Below, piece after piece: positions 1 through 11,725 of a DNA stretch of 64,000 nt. Every line of letters starts with the position of its first letter. Position 1 is the first letter of the stretch. Source of the DNA: Glossina fuscipes. Taxonomy: Eukaryota; Arthropoda; Insecta; Diptera; Glossinidae. The stretch is from the NCBI RefSeq assembly GCF_014805625.2, contig NW_024003382.1:6500-70499 (forward strand), read 5' to 3'. The notes under the pieces were generated by a model. The model was not told the origin of the DNA, made no database searches, and was given only the letters and a program-made list of their open reading frames with translations. The translations under genes and the position numbers were made by a program.

Positions 1-530
1 CTTTACTGTTTAAATAGATAGATTTTTAAAAAGCGTTTATAAATAAATAATTTTTCAAAGACGACAGATAACTTTTAATCTAGTTTTTGTTACACTCAAC
101 GAAAAAAGAATAGCAATGAATGAAAAACTCCAACAAAATCAGCGGTTATTTTTATACACACCTTAACCCTATTTGCAAAAAAATTAAAACGAGTTGTCAT
201 GAAGAAAATCTTAAAAATGTAACAAACAAATAAAGTTTCCATACTTAATAATATTAGGTAGGATGGTCCCTCTTCTCTTCGTTTAGGTACTGTAAGATCA
301 CTCATAAAATAGATATGATATCCTTTATATTGTGGTTTATTAGTATTGAGCAAAAAACTCGATCCTTAGAAGCAGTGCTTTTGTTAGTATTGCAGACGCG
401 CGAGTTGACCGGTTGCATACATTTTTAAAGTGAATCTACTTGCAAAAATTTCTGATGTCTATGCCACACTAAAAGCCGTTGCCTTAGTTTTTGCGATCGG
501 GAAAATATCTGCTGGGGACATGCGCACAGG
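1..530. other. AT-rich stretch, nothing recognised
   Basis: No coding signal, RNA gene or repeat was recognised on either strand. The short open frames here have no protein-like composition. Confidence 0.5.
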
Positions 531-620
531 CGAACGCGATTCAGGAACTCGTACTGATCAAGAATATATACCGTTCATGAGGTGTCTGAAGCCTACTTCT
601 GCATGTTGTAAGCTCGTCTG
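531..620 (-). repeat. Dispersed repeat family A (mini-me-like), partial copy
   Basis: On the plus strand a run reading CTGATCAAGAATATATA is followed by a GGTGTCTGAAGCCT-type block and then CGTCTGTCCGTC. This is the same order of blocks, read backwards, as in the copies at 53.0 and 21.8 kb of this window. The arrangement of a (TA)n-like stretch and (GTCY)n steps around a conserved core resembles the mini-me elements known from Diptera. An open frame of 96 codons across this copy (430-720) is not considered a gene. Truncated and diverged. Confidence 0.5.
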
Positions 621-2943
621 TCCGTCTTACATCATTGTACGTATTGTTCTAGGAAAAGTTCGCTTTCTGACGTATTTTGATGGTTCATATTTTGACATGT
701 TTTGGCCAAAGCGACAATGAATCGAGTCACACCGTTTTTGCGAACACTTTTTTTTGATATCTTATTTCAATATCTTATTTTGAGAAAGCCTACAAAGGAT
801 ATTTGGAATTTTGAAAACTGCGCGAGAAAAATCTCTTAGTCATTGTAGATTAAGATAATATAAAGTAAATTAGCCAGTTTTTTCTGTCCGCACCAAATCA
901 AGAAATGCAAGCCTTTATGTGGAAAAATGGACCAATTTATAACAGTAATATGGCAAAAAAATTAACTGCAGAGTATTTGGCCACGTAGTTCTCTTTCTGC
1001 ACCCTAACCAATGACAAGATTTTCATGAACACAAATCTTTGTATGCTAGTAAAGTCTACATATGCATTTTTTTCTGGTGTTTAGAGTTGGGGTATGATTC
1101 CGAGCTATTCAAATAGTCGGTCCCAAGAAAGTCTGTAAATTTGAAGGAATAAAACAATGACGCTTTCGATGGGATTCTGTGATACGTTTTTTTCTTTATT
1201 CGGGTAATTGTTTGCTTTACACTTGGGCGGTAATAATAGTGCCGGTGTCTATAGTGCAATGATATATGCTCAAAGAAATATAGAATACTTGGGGTTGGTT
1301 TCATAATTTATATATTAGGACAGAAGCAACTAGCGCAGGAGCGTGCCCGCGCAGGGCATCACGCCTTGCTTTAGTGTTAGTACTCAGCGTACGAGTGTAA
1401 GTGATGAGACACTCTTTCGCTTCTTTACTCGGTTTACTCACTCTGTAAGAGAATATCTATTGTGCTGCGGCAGTAGTAGCCAGCACGTTCCTAACCTACG
1501 AAAAACTTAATCTAGTCTAAAGTGATCCAATAGCGGTTAATTAGTAAAATGTAAAACTGTTGCTTCCACTTTAGAAGAGAGACCAACTAAGATATATATA
1601 GTGGGCTAGGAGTCCTTAACGCCTACAATTTTTTCTTGGACAAGACGCGCGTTTTGACCCACTTTTCGCAATCTTAAACCTCGTTGATTACTGAAGCGCA
1701 ATAAAAGAATGATCCACGTTTGTGCCAGCCGTTTGTGTTATAAGCTTGTCCGCTGTGCTGCTTCGTACATAGATGACGTATGCATCATTATAGATGAGGC
1801 TAGGTTTGAACAGGAACATATGTGAAAGAATATAACAATAGGTATGTGTAAAATTTAATAGGTACCTTCAATAAATATGATGGTAATTATTGTATCGACC
1901 ATGATGATGATAATGATCTAGGAAAAGAAGTGTACAACACAACGGAAGAATGCGATAACAATGATGGATTAAACGAACAATGGCTGTAATAACAACGGTG
2001 GGGTAAAATATATATACGAATATATATACGTACAAACAGTTTAGATAAGAACGAAGCTGTTCCTAGTGACGTCGTAATGAAGCGGTTGATTCGTTACAAG
2101 TGCCTGGTAACCCCGCGATCATGCCCGAAATGGTTAAAAAATGCACAACTAGCTACCCTTAAAAGGTACTCATTTATGCGTATATATGCGAGAATCGGCA
2201 TAATCCGTCCGCCACAATCAAAAATGACGAGCAACATGTATTTTTTAAAAACAAATAAAAAATGAATATAAAAATTATCCCATTTGGTGAGGTCTAGTTT
2301 AACGTCTTATTTGTTTCTAATGAATCTTAGTGCATACTTAAATCGATTCATATTTCTTTATTTTTTTTACTCTGCAAATCCTGGACCATAAATTGTCCTT
2401 TCATGTTTAAATATTTCGCCTCATTTGTTTTCCTCGACGATATCTTTCTGCATCTGGCGAAGTCGGAAACGTACCTTTTGCGTGTTGTGTGTTGCACAAT
2501 AGCGAAAACTGCGGAAGAAAATGCAGAATTAGATAGTCTAAATGATAATTAATGCCAAAAACTCTACTTCACACTTTAAGTCTCTTGGCGGAAGCGTTGA
2601 AAGCTTTTGAAACGCTGCCAGCGTCAGCCGGCTGAGTATTCGCTCTACTGTCGCCTTTATGAAGCTACACTAACATATCTGCCTTTACGTCGCCTTTAAG
2701 TGAATATAAACAGCCGCGTACAGTATCTCATTTTTACACACTTTTAAATCATAGGTCGATAAGATCAACAAGTAAGAAAATTGTATTCGACCGTAACCCA
2801 ATTACATTCACTTTCTCCCAAAATATTTTGAAAAAAATGAAGTTTTCGTAATCTATAATATAGGTTGTGCGTGACCGGTTTATTCTGTTATTGTACTGGC
2901 ATTGTATAATCGTCTATATTGTGTAAATGAAAATTCTTGCCGC
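621..2943. other. Unassigned intergenic sequence
   Basis: No gene is supported. The interval 1320-1520 is richer in G+C than its surroundings but has no sustained open frame. A short GAT/ATG-rich simple stretch lies near 1900-1990. A GC-richer patch at 2560-2700 also lacks an assignable reading frame. Confidence 0.4.
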
Positions 2944-3021
2944 TGCAGAATGGGAGTGTATTCATTTTGTCAAAACGTGTGCAATACCCACAAGAAAACT
3001 TCAGATCAATATCTTCTCCTG
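2944..3021 (+). repeat. Dispersed repeat family A, core fragment
   Basis: Contains GAATGGGAGTG followed by CATTTTGTCAAAACGT and GCAATACCCACAAG. The same core recurs at 52964-53040 and 54573-54640 on the plus strand, and at 21900-21950 on the minus strand. The downstream GTCY block of the fuller copies is missing here, and Jockey-relic sequence starts within about 100 bases. Identity to a mini-me-type element is inferred from block order only. Confidence 0.55.
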
Positions 3022-3089
3022 GAAAAAAACTTCAAACTTTCAATTTTAGATTTTGTGGCCGCGGCCATTCCTTGAACGAATGTCAATGA

Positions 3090-4437
3090 AAGGGATGGTA
3101 AACTATCGTAAATTTATTCGCAATCTTACCCTGATGAAGATCTCTAATTAGTACCCAACTAAACCAGAAAATGTGTAGCCTAGCGTAAACAAGTTAGAAG
3201 AAGACTATTTAGAAAAAATCACTGAGTAATCACACTTGACCATCGACGCGGTTTGAGGAATAAAGTTGGCACCATTGAGAATGTCATCGTATCATTTCGT
3301 ATATCAGAGAAGCCCCTGCACATAAAAATTACTGCGGTGGTATACTCCTAGACGTAGAAAAAGTCTGCGATTAAGACTAACTACTAAGGCTACTTTGAAC
3401 ACTTAAAAAATTTCGTTCCAGTCCAATATATTTCCTGCTTAGAACTTATTTATAAAACAGATGTTTATATGTTAAAGTTAAAAATGATGGATCCAATTTA
3501 TACAAAGTTGAAGGTAAACTCTCCCAGGGAAATGTGTTACGTCCAGTATACCAATGTTCACATTAAATTTTCTGATGGCTGACAATATTTTACCCGCCAC
3601 AGATGCAGATGATACATGAATCTTATGTTTATCCAGTGATGCCGCAAATATTTTTTAAGAACTACAAACTCATTCAAACAAGATTTTGCTTTGGCTGAAC
3701 AAAATTTACACTGAAAGTTCCGCTTGTCCTTCACTATTTTTGAATGGCATAACGTTACTATCGAGAACAGTGCAAAACATCTTGGCTAACATATTGCACG
3801 AAAGTTAATTTGGAAAAGTCGTGGCTTAGAAAACTCGGTTGGATTATTCGTCCAGAATATTAATTTAATCTAAGAGATACATGCATTTAATACAAGAATA
3901 GACCTGAATCCATTTTAACGCATGGTATAGAATTATGGCGAAAAACGAGAAGCCATAATATTGATATATCAGATCACTCAATATCTCTTCTGTCTAATAC
4001 ATGTATGGCAAAACTGTCGGCAAGCCCACAATTTTCGGACCGTACCAAGTTTGTGCCCAAGTTTCATGGCATTTTGACAAAAACTACTCATCGTATACCT
4101 CGATGTTTCATAAGTGAAAAATCGAATTCAACACCTTTCTGCAAAACGTCTTCTCGAAATGAGTGATCATATATTTCTTGGCAACATCTCTTCTAGATGA
4201 ATCCAATGAGGTAAGAAGGTTAAAAGGCATCAAATACTGGGTCTTCCACTTCGTAGGTAATTTACTTTTGTTCCTTAAATTATGTTAATGAGTCTTCTAA
4301 GTTTATATACATTCTTCATTATATCTGTTATGTGCCCACTGGGGGCCATTAGCTCTGTCACTTTTCCCACTTTGCTCTAATCTATAGTTTTTATTTTTGT
4401 TGGTTGACTGTAAATTGAATAAATAATAAAAAAAAAA
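3090..4437 (+). mobile_element. Decayed Jockey-clade non-LTR retrotransposon, 3' half with poly(A) tail
   Basis: Translating the plus strand piecewise in shifting frames gives reverse-transcriptase blocks in the expected order. They are LRNKVGTIENV (palm entry, about 3255), YCGGILLDVEK (motif A region, about 3335), a degraded QGNVLRP block (the GVPQGSVLGP box, about 3525), DADDT near 3605 (active-site FADDT box), and ILTHGIELW (thumb, about 3915). A C-terminal NEVRRLKGI block lies near 4210. These match the ORF2 layout of Jockey/F/Doc-type elements. Many stops and frameshifts show it is long dead. The end is preserved: an untranslated tail closing with AATAAATAATAAAAAAAAAA at about 4420-4437, as expected for Jockey insertions. 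The endonuclease and ORF1 are not seen, so the copy is probably 5'-truncated. Clade assignment is by motif memory only. Confidence 0.7.
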
Positions 4438-6455
4438 TCCCAATCAGAAATGTGTTTTATTTATGTTCACTTTTGGCATCAAAAGATGGATTACTCTATA
4501 TGTATACTCTTTTAAATGCGCTTACGAAAATCGAATGTGTAGCAACGGGCCAATAATCTTTGTTTACCAAATCAGTTAACCAAATATAAACTTCATCGGA
4601 CATGCACGAAACTTAACCGTGGCTCATTGTTTTTGCAGTAAGTCTTAACAATTATGGTACGCTGGACATGTAGGTAAATAATGGCGACGTTCGTACAATA
4701 TATTGAAAAACAAATTTGATCCAAAATGGTCATTTATTTAGGTTTTTTTTTCGGAGCCGCAAAATATATGGATGACCTTATATATGTATTTTCAAACTAA
4801 ACTACAAATTTAAAATTAACCCAAAATGATAACTGCGGGTTATCTCAGCGGTTTCAATTTCTAAGCTGTCCCGATTGCTTTAGTTTTTGTTTGTTTTCAC
4901 TTTCGTAGTCAAAGTAACTATGAATTTAATGAACACTGAATATAAAAGCTTCCCTTGACAATTCTTCTTCTTCAAACAAATGTCATTGTCGAAAACTTTT
5001 ACCGCTCAGGTACAACAAAACTATACGAGTTCGCTGATTATGTATCACTTAGCTAATTAGCTTTTATTTGGAAGACATACTCAAAGGGCTTTTAACAAAA
5101 TTTGACTTGCTCGCCGTGATTGGAGGGTCCATACGATAGATTAGCCCTAGAGAATTTTTACAATTGTTATGTGTTGTAATTGGAAGTGTGTGTGTGTAGC
5201 GTGTAATGAGTAAACCTACTTCGCCCGCCAGCAACAAACAAAGTAAATTAGTTAACAAACATATTAATATTAAGAAAAATCAATATGAATAATTAAAATA
5301 ATGACAATTGTGTAAAAGACAAAATCACTAATTGTTGTTAGGTAAAAAAAAAATGAATTAAACTTTTAATATGAAATAACTAATTTTTAACACTCGCCGA
5401 ATGTACATTCGCGTTATTAATTAAAAAAGGAATTTTTATAATTTTAAAAGAACAAAATTAAATATATTAGACTAGTAAGAGTAAAATCAAAAATAGGTCT
5501 TAGATTGTGACAGTCAGTAACATTCAATTGACGAACTGCATCGACGTTCAATTTGCGTTGGGAAACCAGTCAAACAATTGCTTTCTTGACTATGATTATA
5601 ATTTTCGCATCCATTTTAAACGAACGGTACTAGTTCCCACAACCGAAAGAATATTTCTGATGTTGGCATAGCTCTGGCCCTGGGGTTTTTTAAGTGTCCC
5701 CACTTTCGAGAGAGATAGTACAACTTTGTCGCCACATCATATTTTACGAATTGAGTTTTGTAGACTGGGAGATGACAAACAGTCAAATTATGAGGTGGAA
5801 TAGAGTCGGAGTCTGTGATGTTGTTCTCTGAGTGCGATGAACTATACAGTGGGCGGTAATATTGTTTCTTTTCCCAAACTGCAATGTTTCACTTTTTTAG
5901 ATAATTCAGTTTTTTTTCTGAATATAATTCAATTTTTGTCACAATATTCTTTTACTGTTTTCGTCAACTTTCTCCTGTTTCTTCTTCTGCTAGTTCTTTA
6001 ACCAATTTTCTTATAGAATCTTGAATTTCACAAGGCCCTTTTTGTATCAAATTACTTTTTCACTTATTTAGAAATTATTTGTATGTTTTGCTTTGGGCAG
6101 ATCGGGATTTAATGAAAAATATTTTATTAAATTTCCTAAAGACTTTCCATTTCTAATCGAGAATTTTTGAACAAATTTTTGTTTGAACTCAGAGGCGTTT
6201 TTCTTCACAAAAAAAAAATAATAATGGAGTGCGTTTGTTTTCAGAAAAATTGCCATGTAAATCCAACACTCAAAACAGACTGACTCTCCAAAAATTCTTT
6301 TTTTTCCTTCTTTGGAAAAAAAAAACATCGCCTACTCACTTTCCTACAAACCTAATCAAAAGTTAAACAAGACAGAATGTTCAAAAACACTTTCTACATT
6401 TCCCAAATGAAAATGAAAATGCGTAAAAAATGCGTAAATTATGTTGGATGAATTA
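4438..6455. other. AT-rich stretch, nothing recognised
   Basis: No gene or recognisable transposon. A short (GT)n run sits near 5187-5198. The minus-strand open frames of 64 and 86 codons here are low-complexity and not protein-like. Confidence 0.4.
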
Positions 6456-6650
6456 TTTCTTAATAGTACTAACAATATGGGTATCAAATAAAAGAATTTT
6501 GGGAATGAAAGGAGACAAGGTAACTATTTTAATCATAAATTATTTATGGTGGGCGTCACGTCGTAGTTTTTTCGTTACAATGCCATGGATGTGGGTGTCA
6601 CGTAACTGGGCTTGGAGAGCAGAATGCAACAATCTAAGTGTGTTAACTTA
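6456..6650 (+). repeat. Dispersed repeat family B
   Basis: Carries the blocks TATGGGTATCAAATAAAAGAA, GGGCGTCACG and CTTGGAGAGCAGAATGCAACA. Variants of these blocks, in similar order or part, occur near 9395, 45705 and 47000 on the plus strand and near 32610 on the minus strand. The 73-codon open frame across it (6430-6651) is therefore repeat sequence. Family identity is unknown; it may be a non-autonomous transposon fragment. Confidence 0.5.
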
Positions 6651-8045
6651 AAAAGAAAAAAATTTCCCGGACGTAATAACGTTGTAGGACGGGTAACGGC
6701 GATGCGTATAAAAGATTCGTCCGCGACCGACTATAACTTTTTTATTTCTTACAATTCCTTGATATAGAAAGAAAGATACTAGAATCATCATATTCGAGGA
6801 ACTTATTAGGCATACATTTTTGTAAGAAAAAAAGCTATATTTGTGAAAAAAGAGAAGAATTAAACTAAACTATAGTTGTATACACTATAAGTTTCAATTC
6901 AATAATCTTATAAACAAACTAATATACAAGCAGATCAACTGCCATTACTAGTATTAAATGTAAGCAATAAAATCACGGTTATGACAAGCAGAATTAGTCA
7001 GAGCAGGTTGGATGAGATCAATAGAATATTAAAACAAATTTTTGATATACAAGTAATTAAAAAACATTTACGCTACAAGATCTTCAACGGTGGAAAGTGT
7101 TCTTGGTTTGCCGTAAGCTGTTAAGGGATTTTTTTAAAATAATACCTAAATTGAATAACTGCACTGCTAAAGGTGAACTTTAAAGTATCTGATCTTCTTG
7201 ATTGGCGAAATTTTCATCTTCCTCTGGGTTGATCTCTGATATCTAATGTCTTCCGGCTGATAAAACGGATTTTTGATGAAATATCGGGTAGTTTGATGAG
7301 AAGCCATATTCAGTATGTCCAGCGCAATTGCTAGTGAAATTTATTTCAAGTGTTCCGTTCTAGGTTTGCCTTTCTTGAGTTCGTCTCTCTTCTAATTCAC
7401 TAAACTAGGTAGATGGTTCACCTGGATTAGGATTAAACATTCGTTGCGGGGGTGTTAACTGCATTATTAATAAGGTGTAAAATTTAAAACACCTAAGAAT
7501 TGTTTTAAACATCTTTCTGGCACTGTAAATTTCACATGCAAATTTGTTTGATGCTAAGGGCGAGCCTGATCTGGTCAACTGCAAATTGGTTTTTAAATAG
7601 CCGACGTTTTAATGAATTTGGCAATACTGTATAACTGCTGATTTTTCGCAACAGAAAGCTTAATAAATCCTTAATAATCATCAAAAAAAGATTTCTGGAA
7701 TAACTCGTCGTCAAAAATCGGAATATATAATATAAAAAAAAATAAACAAAAAAAATTAATCTGAAGAAGATGATATTGGCTTTAGTCACGCGGCGAACGT
7801 TATAATACGCATAACTTTCATGTATATAATTGAAACATTCATAATCAAATCATCTGTCAATTTTCAAACAAAGGTACAAACAGAGAACCTCATCCTCACA
7901 ACTCAGCGAATCATGTGTTTATTGATTTGCTGACTCACTTAAGAAGAAGAAGAATCGCCAAAAAGCTTAATTTTCTTTAATATTTCGAAGAACAATCGTT
8001 AGAATTTGGTGCCTATCACGAAATTTACTATATATACCCAGCGTA
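6651..8045. other. Unassigned intergenic sequence
   Basis: No gene is supported. On the minus strand about 7400-7180 shows faintly protein-like pieces (for example TTRYFIKNPFYQPEDIRYQR) interrupted by stops. I could not assign them to any family. The remainder is AT-rich. Confidence 0.35.
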
Positions 8046-8189
8046 ATGGTAGCTTATGTAGAACGCCAGCGTCTAATTGTAACATGTGTTTGCTTTGCTG
8101 TTATGTTGCTTGGAGCGTTGATTATATTTCATAAACATCGAATTCGTGTGTATGCAATAGAAGTTGAACGTGCTGAAGAATGGGAGTGA
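8046..8189 (+). CDS. Possible 47-codon membrane microprotein or gene fragment
   Basis: ATG at 8046 opens a complete frame of 47 codons ending in TGA at 8187. The product has a basic/polar N terminus, one hydrophobic segment at about residues 11-28 (VTCVCFAVMLLGALIIF), then HKHRIRVYAIEVERAEEWE. The hydrophobic stretch followed by an Arg-rich segment vaguely recalls the N terminus of PIF/Harbinger transposases, but this is too short to claim. The frame ends exactly where a family A motif (GAATGGGAGTG) begins, so it may be an open fragment truncated by that repeat. Function unknown. It could also be chance in AT-rich DNA, although its composition is more balanced than its surroundings. Confidence 0.25.
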   Translation: MVAYVERQRLIVTCVCFAVMLLGALIIFHKHRIRVYAIEVERAEEWE

Positions 8190-9394
8190 CCCATGAATGA
8201 ATGCGTACTTCTTGACTTTGCAGACAAATTTCATTCTTCAGATATTTATTTCATTTTTGATTCAACATAATGTATTATATTTACGATGTTTATTCCTTCA
8301 AAACTATAACTCAATGAAAACCGTAACGTTTACCTTCTACAACAGGAGTATAACTGATGGCTATCTCTAGCTGTTCGTTGCAAGGCATTTATAATAAATC
8401 AAATAAACCTTTGTTTTTGTTGTTGAATTTACCTTCTTTTATTGTTCTTTGGAATTTGGTAGCGCTAGATAGCAAAATCTTAGATTACCGGGCTGACAGC
8501 AAGCAAGACATTAGGATATAATTATATACTTGATTTGTCGGAGCAAAGAAAAACAACGAGAAAGGAAAACCATCAGAGCATGCTGACGGGCACTCACACG
8601 ATGTATAAGATAGTCGTTTATTTTCCTGTGACAATGAACCGCTATGTATATTACACAAATTGTAACAGAATATACGGAAACTTCAGCGTACAGGCATGTC
8701 AGATATCTCGTTCGGTTTAAGCGTTCGAAAGAAGAACACTTTCAGTCTTAGGATCATTTAGGCAAGACCTATTATAAGACACAGAAACTTCCCTGTTCGT
8801 GCGCAACGGTAAGGAAAGGTGAAACACTTAAAAATTTGTATATGTCCGTACCCATTACATTTAACATGGCTTTTATTTTAAATTTTAATATGGGTCTGGT
8901 GTGTTTAAAGAAATTACCAAACACAACTATAGATAAAGAGAGACCAACTATTCAAGAATTCTTTCACTTTTCTTCCTTTGCCGTAACTATATACGACATA
9001 CTGTGAAAGTTACGTAAACATGGTTTGTGCCAATTTATGTTTGTTTTCGAATTTTTTTTTTTTTGTTTTTTCTTTTCGACAAACTCGCAATAAAACGCTT
9101 TTATTTCTCTACTGTAAACCTGAAGTTCTCCATGTAACCAATTATATTACTGAAATATTTCCTATGCAAAGTTGAAAAAAGTGGCTGCACCTTCACGGGG
9201 TTATAACTAATCAAGTTTATTTTTCTTTTTCAATTCTTTGTTGGGTTTTACTTACTACCCCATAAGGTAAACTAGACGGAATGTTAAAAATTATTTTGTG
9301 CATTCGTCATATGAAGATTTGTCTAAAAATGCTCTAAAATAAATATGGCGGACTGTACAACGGAGAGAGTTCGTCTTTTTTTTTAGTAGTATAA
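8190..9394. other. AT-rich stretch, nothing recognised
   Basis: No gene is supported. A poly(T) run lies near 9050-9070. The open frame 8535-8720 has no protein-like features beyond chance. Confidence 0.4.
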
Positions 9395-9620
9395 TCAATT
9401 GGGTATCAAATAAAAGTGCATGGAGAGTAGAATGCGATAAGTTAAATGTGCAAATTCCAAAATTAAATGTTGCGAAAGTCACGACATAGTGAATCAATTT
9501 TGTCTTCAAAATCAAGTCGAAACGGACTTGGAGAGTAGGGTGTGCCAAGGATGTGTGGACATCACGACGTACAACGGTGGTGGGTATAGATGTTTCGATC
9601 GCGGAAGAATACAATTTTCT
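9395..9620 (+). repeat. Dispersed repeat family B
   Basis: Contains TTGGGTATCAAATAAAAG followed by GCATGGAGAGTAGAATGCGA, and again GACTTGGAGAGTAGGG with GGACATCACGACGT downstream. It matches the blocks of the copy at 6456-6650. The 107-codon minus-strand frame (9291-9614) and 65-codon plus-strand frame crossing it are explained as repeat sequence. Confidence 0.5.
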
Positions 9621-10549
9621 TACTTCTTATTTTGTAATGTCAGCTACATCGTAGTGCGCAGTACTAATCACCATCCTCCGACATGATAAAGTTTTTATAA
9701 AAGCTCCATTAATCCAACTGCGCGAAGCAGTTTTACTTTTTTCAAAAAGTAAACTTTTTACGTCATGCAACAAAATTAGAACATCGATGTATCGTATGCT
9801 TAATAAAATTCATGTTACTTTAAAAAGAGAATAACGTATACTTCGACGTCTTTTGGGTTTCTAGACTCTTATTATACCTTATTGGTATATAAAGTCTCAC
9901 ATTTCGAGAGGGGTTCACTAAGTCATGAGTGAATAAATATGTATCTCACATTAGGAGGAAAATTTTGCTTCATATAGAGAATTTTAAAGTAGCAGTGCTA
10001 AAAGTTGTTCGATGCGATCGGCGTTTAGGCTTAAGCTGAAACATGTATTAAATTTAAAACTTTAGAAAAAGCGAACAGGCAGTGTTCAAAGCAACTTAGA
10101 AAATGATTTTAAATACTGAAGGGACCTAAATCTTTCTGGGCGTTGAACATAACTGCGCATACTCTTAATATTTCGTGCATTTAAAGTGATTTACAACCAC
10201 ACCTTATAAGGAGTGTTAAGTCTCTATTTTAAATCCTTACCAAATTGTTCTTTTCAAGTCGAAACAAAAGGGCACTTCCGCAGTACCACTTAAACTGAAC
10301 TGCCACGTCAACTAAACTCTGTTTTTTAAAAAGAATTCAAACTTGGTTTCTCATTACTGATATACTTTGGCAAATAAATGTACAAAAATTTGAACGCATA
10401 TTCTATGAGCGATGCTGTAACCTTCGTGTGCAAAAACGGGAAAAATTGATCACGCTTATTTAACATTGTAGTTTATCAAAATTTAATTGGAACAAAGTAA
10501 AAAGCCCCACAAAGTAAACAAATTCCTGGCCAGTTTCGAATTTGGAATA
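9621..10549. other. Unassigned intergenic sequence
   Basis: No gene, RNA or transposon motif was recognised on either strand. Confidence 0.4.
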
Positions 10550-10680
10550 CACCTAAATATGTCCATCTGTTTGTCCATCTTTGTGTCCGTCCGTGTAGTA
10601 TCCGTGGTAAATATTCCTCCGCTAGCAAAAATGAAGTGAGACAAATTTTTCAAAGGACACGCCAACAACGCCCATACGTC
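10550..10680 (+). repeat. Dispersed repeat family A, GTCY-block fragment
   Basis: A (GTCY)n-type stretch (TGTCCATCTGTTTGTCCATC, then GTGTCCGTCCGTG) is followed by TAGTATCCGTGGTAAATATTCC and AATTTTTCAAAGGACA. The copy at 53.09-53.20 kb has the equivalent blocks in the same order (GTGTGGTATCTGCAGTAAAC, then AATTTTTCAAGGACATGCC). The upstream core is missing here. Confidence 0.55.
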
Positions 10681-10999
10681 TATGCGACACAGACTTTTAT
10701 CTTGCCCTACTCCATGTTATAGAACATGAAAATGTAGTTCTTTTACTTTTTTTTTTTTTAACGATAACGATGGTGCGTAAAAGGCTTCGGTCAGGAACGA
10801 ACATGATTTTCTTATTTATTTTAATTTCATAGCCTACATCAAATGTGATACAATGTGTAATAAGTGAATGTACAGTGTATAATAAATAACCAAAAGGATT
10901 TAAGATAAACTCACCTTTTATTATCGGAAATGTATCTGAGTCAATCTAATCCTGTCTGTTCCTCTGTCAACATGTTCAATATACAGGTCTCCTTTTTGT
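10681..10999. other. AT-rich stretch, nothing recognised
   Basis: Only a poly(T) run near 10746-10759. No coding signal. Confidence 0.4.
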
Positions 11000-11130
11000 A
11001 TTAATTTGATGAAATTTCATTCGCTGACTAATTTTGAACCAAGAACGAACTCTACTGAAAATGGTTCGGTTCGGTCCGCTCCCCATACATCGCCTTATTT
11101 TAAAAATTTGCGATATGTAAAAAAATTCAA
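11000..11130 (-). repeat. Dispersed repeat family C, diverged copy
   Basis: The plus-strand text runs TTTGATGAAATTTCATTCGC, then GAACCAAGAACGAAC, CTACTGAAAATGGTTCGG and CGCTCCCCATA. The copy at 26495-26775 has the same blocks in the same orientation (TTTGATGAAATTTAGTA, then GACCCAAAGACCAAC, CTATTGAAAATGGTTTGG, CCACTCCTCATA). A 66-codon frame here is repeat sequence. Confidence 0.45.
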
Positions 11131-11621
11131 TTCTTTTGAACCTCCTTCCATATACTCGCTTCTACGGGAACTATATCTTTATGTGCCAAAAAGATATGAT
11201 TTTTAATATTTCGTGGTGAAACTTACTTCTTAATAGTTGCTCGGCAGAGTGATTTAAGTTACCGAACAACGTGGGCCTATTTTGTTGATAAGGATTCTCA
11301 GGATATGCGTGAAGTTAGCCCACTAAACGTCGTCCACCTAAAAGGTAGATTATCTTCACATTTATTTCGCTGCTAAGATAATTGGATGATATTGGAAGAG
11401 TAACAATACGATGAGAAAAACTAAACAAATTATATACGTATAAATAAAAAACGAAATCATTTTGATGTCATAAAAAGATAAAAAAGCTCAATAACTTATT
11501 TTACGTATAAAAAAAGAAAAGTGAACTTTGAAAACATATTTAATAAAAAAAAAAATAAGTAAAAATTTCACGTTGAGCTCAGCAATACTGAAAATAAGAA
11601 AATTAATCTTTGTTTGCTTAC
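11131..11621. other. Unassigned; downstream of a candidate exon
   Basis: AT-rich sequence. If the exon at 11622-11725 is real, this is the start of the following intron on the minus strand. I did not find the next exon. Confidence 0.35.
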
Positions 11622-11725
11622 GAATGTAAGTGTTTGTGAGGACATTTACTGGTCGCTTCATTTTGAAACCCTCGACTGCTGTTGTAAACGGCGCACCAGC
11701 ACCGTCTGATTCTTGACGAGAATAT
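11622..11725 (-). CDS. Candidate internal coding exon (unidentified gene, exon n+1)
   Basis: On the minus strand a pyrimidine-rich acceptor (GCCATTTTTCTAG) precedes the exon and a near-consensus donor (GTAAGC) follows. The 104-nt exon is open in the frame reading YSRQESDGAGAPFTTAVEGF, then KMKRPVNVLTNTYI. This is a hydrophilic, balanced sequence unlike the Phe/Tyr/Lys-rich noise around it. It needs one nucleotide to finish... its first codon is completed by its first base, which fits the two bases left over by the upstream exon at 12967-13153 (AG+A gives Arg). It ends with one leftover base. No family was recognised. A second frame of this exon is also open, so the reading frame rests mainly on phase and composition. 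Confidence 0.4.

Noticed and set aside
430..720. 96-codon plus-strand open frame
   Set aside because: Crosses a family A repeat copy; the sequence has no domain and no gene signals.
9291..9614. 107-codon minus-strand open frame
   Set aside because: Lies over a family B repeat; a length like this occurs by chance in repeats and AT-rich DNA.
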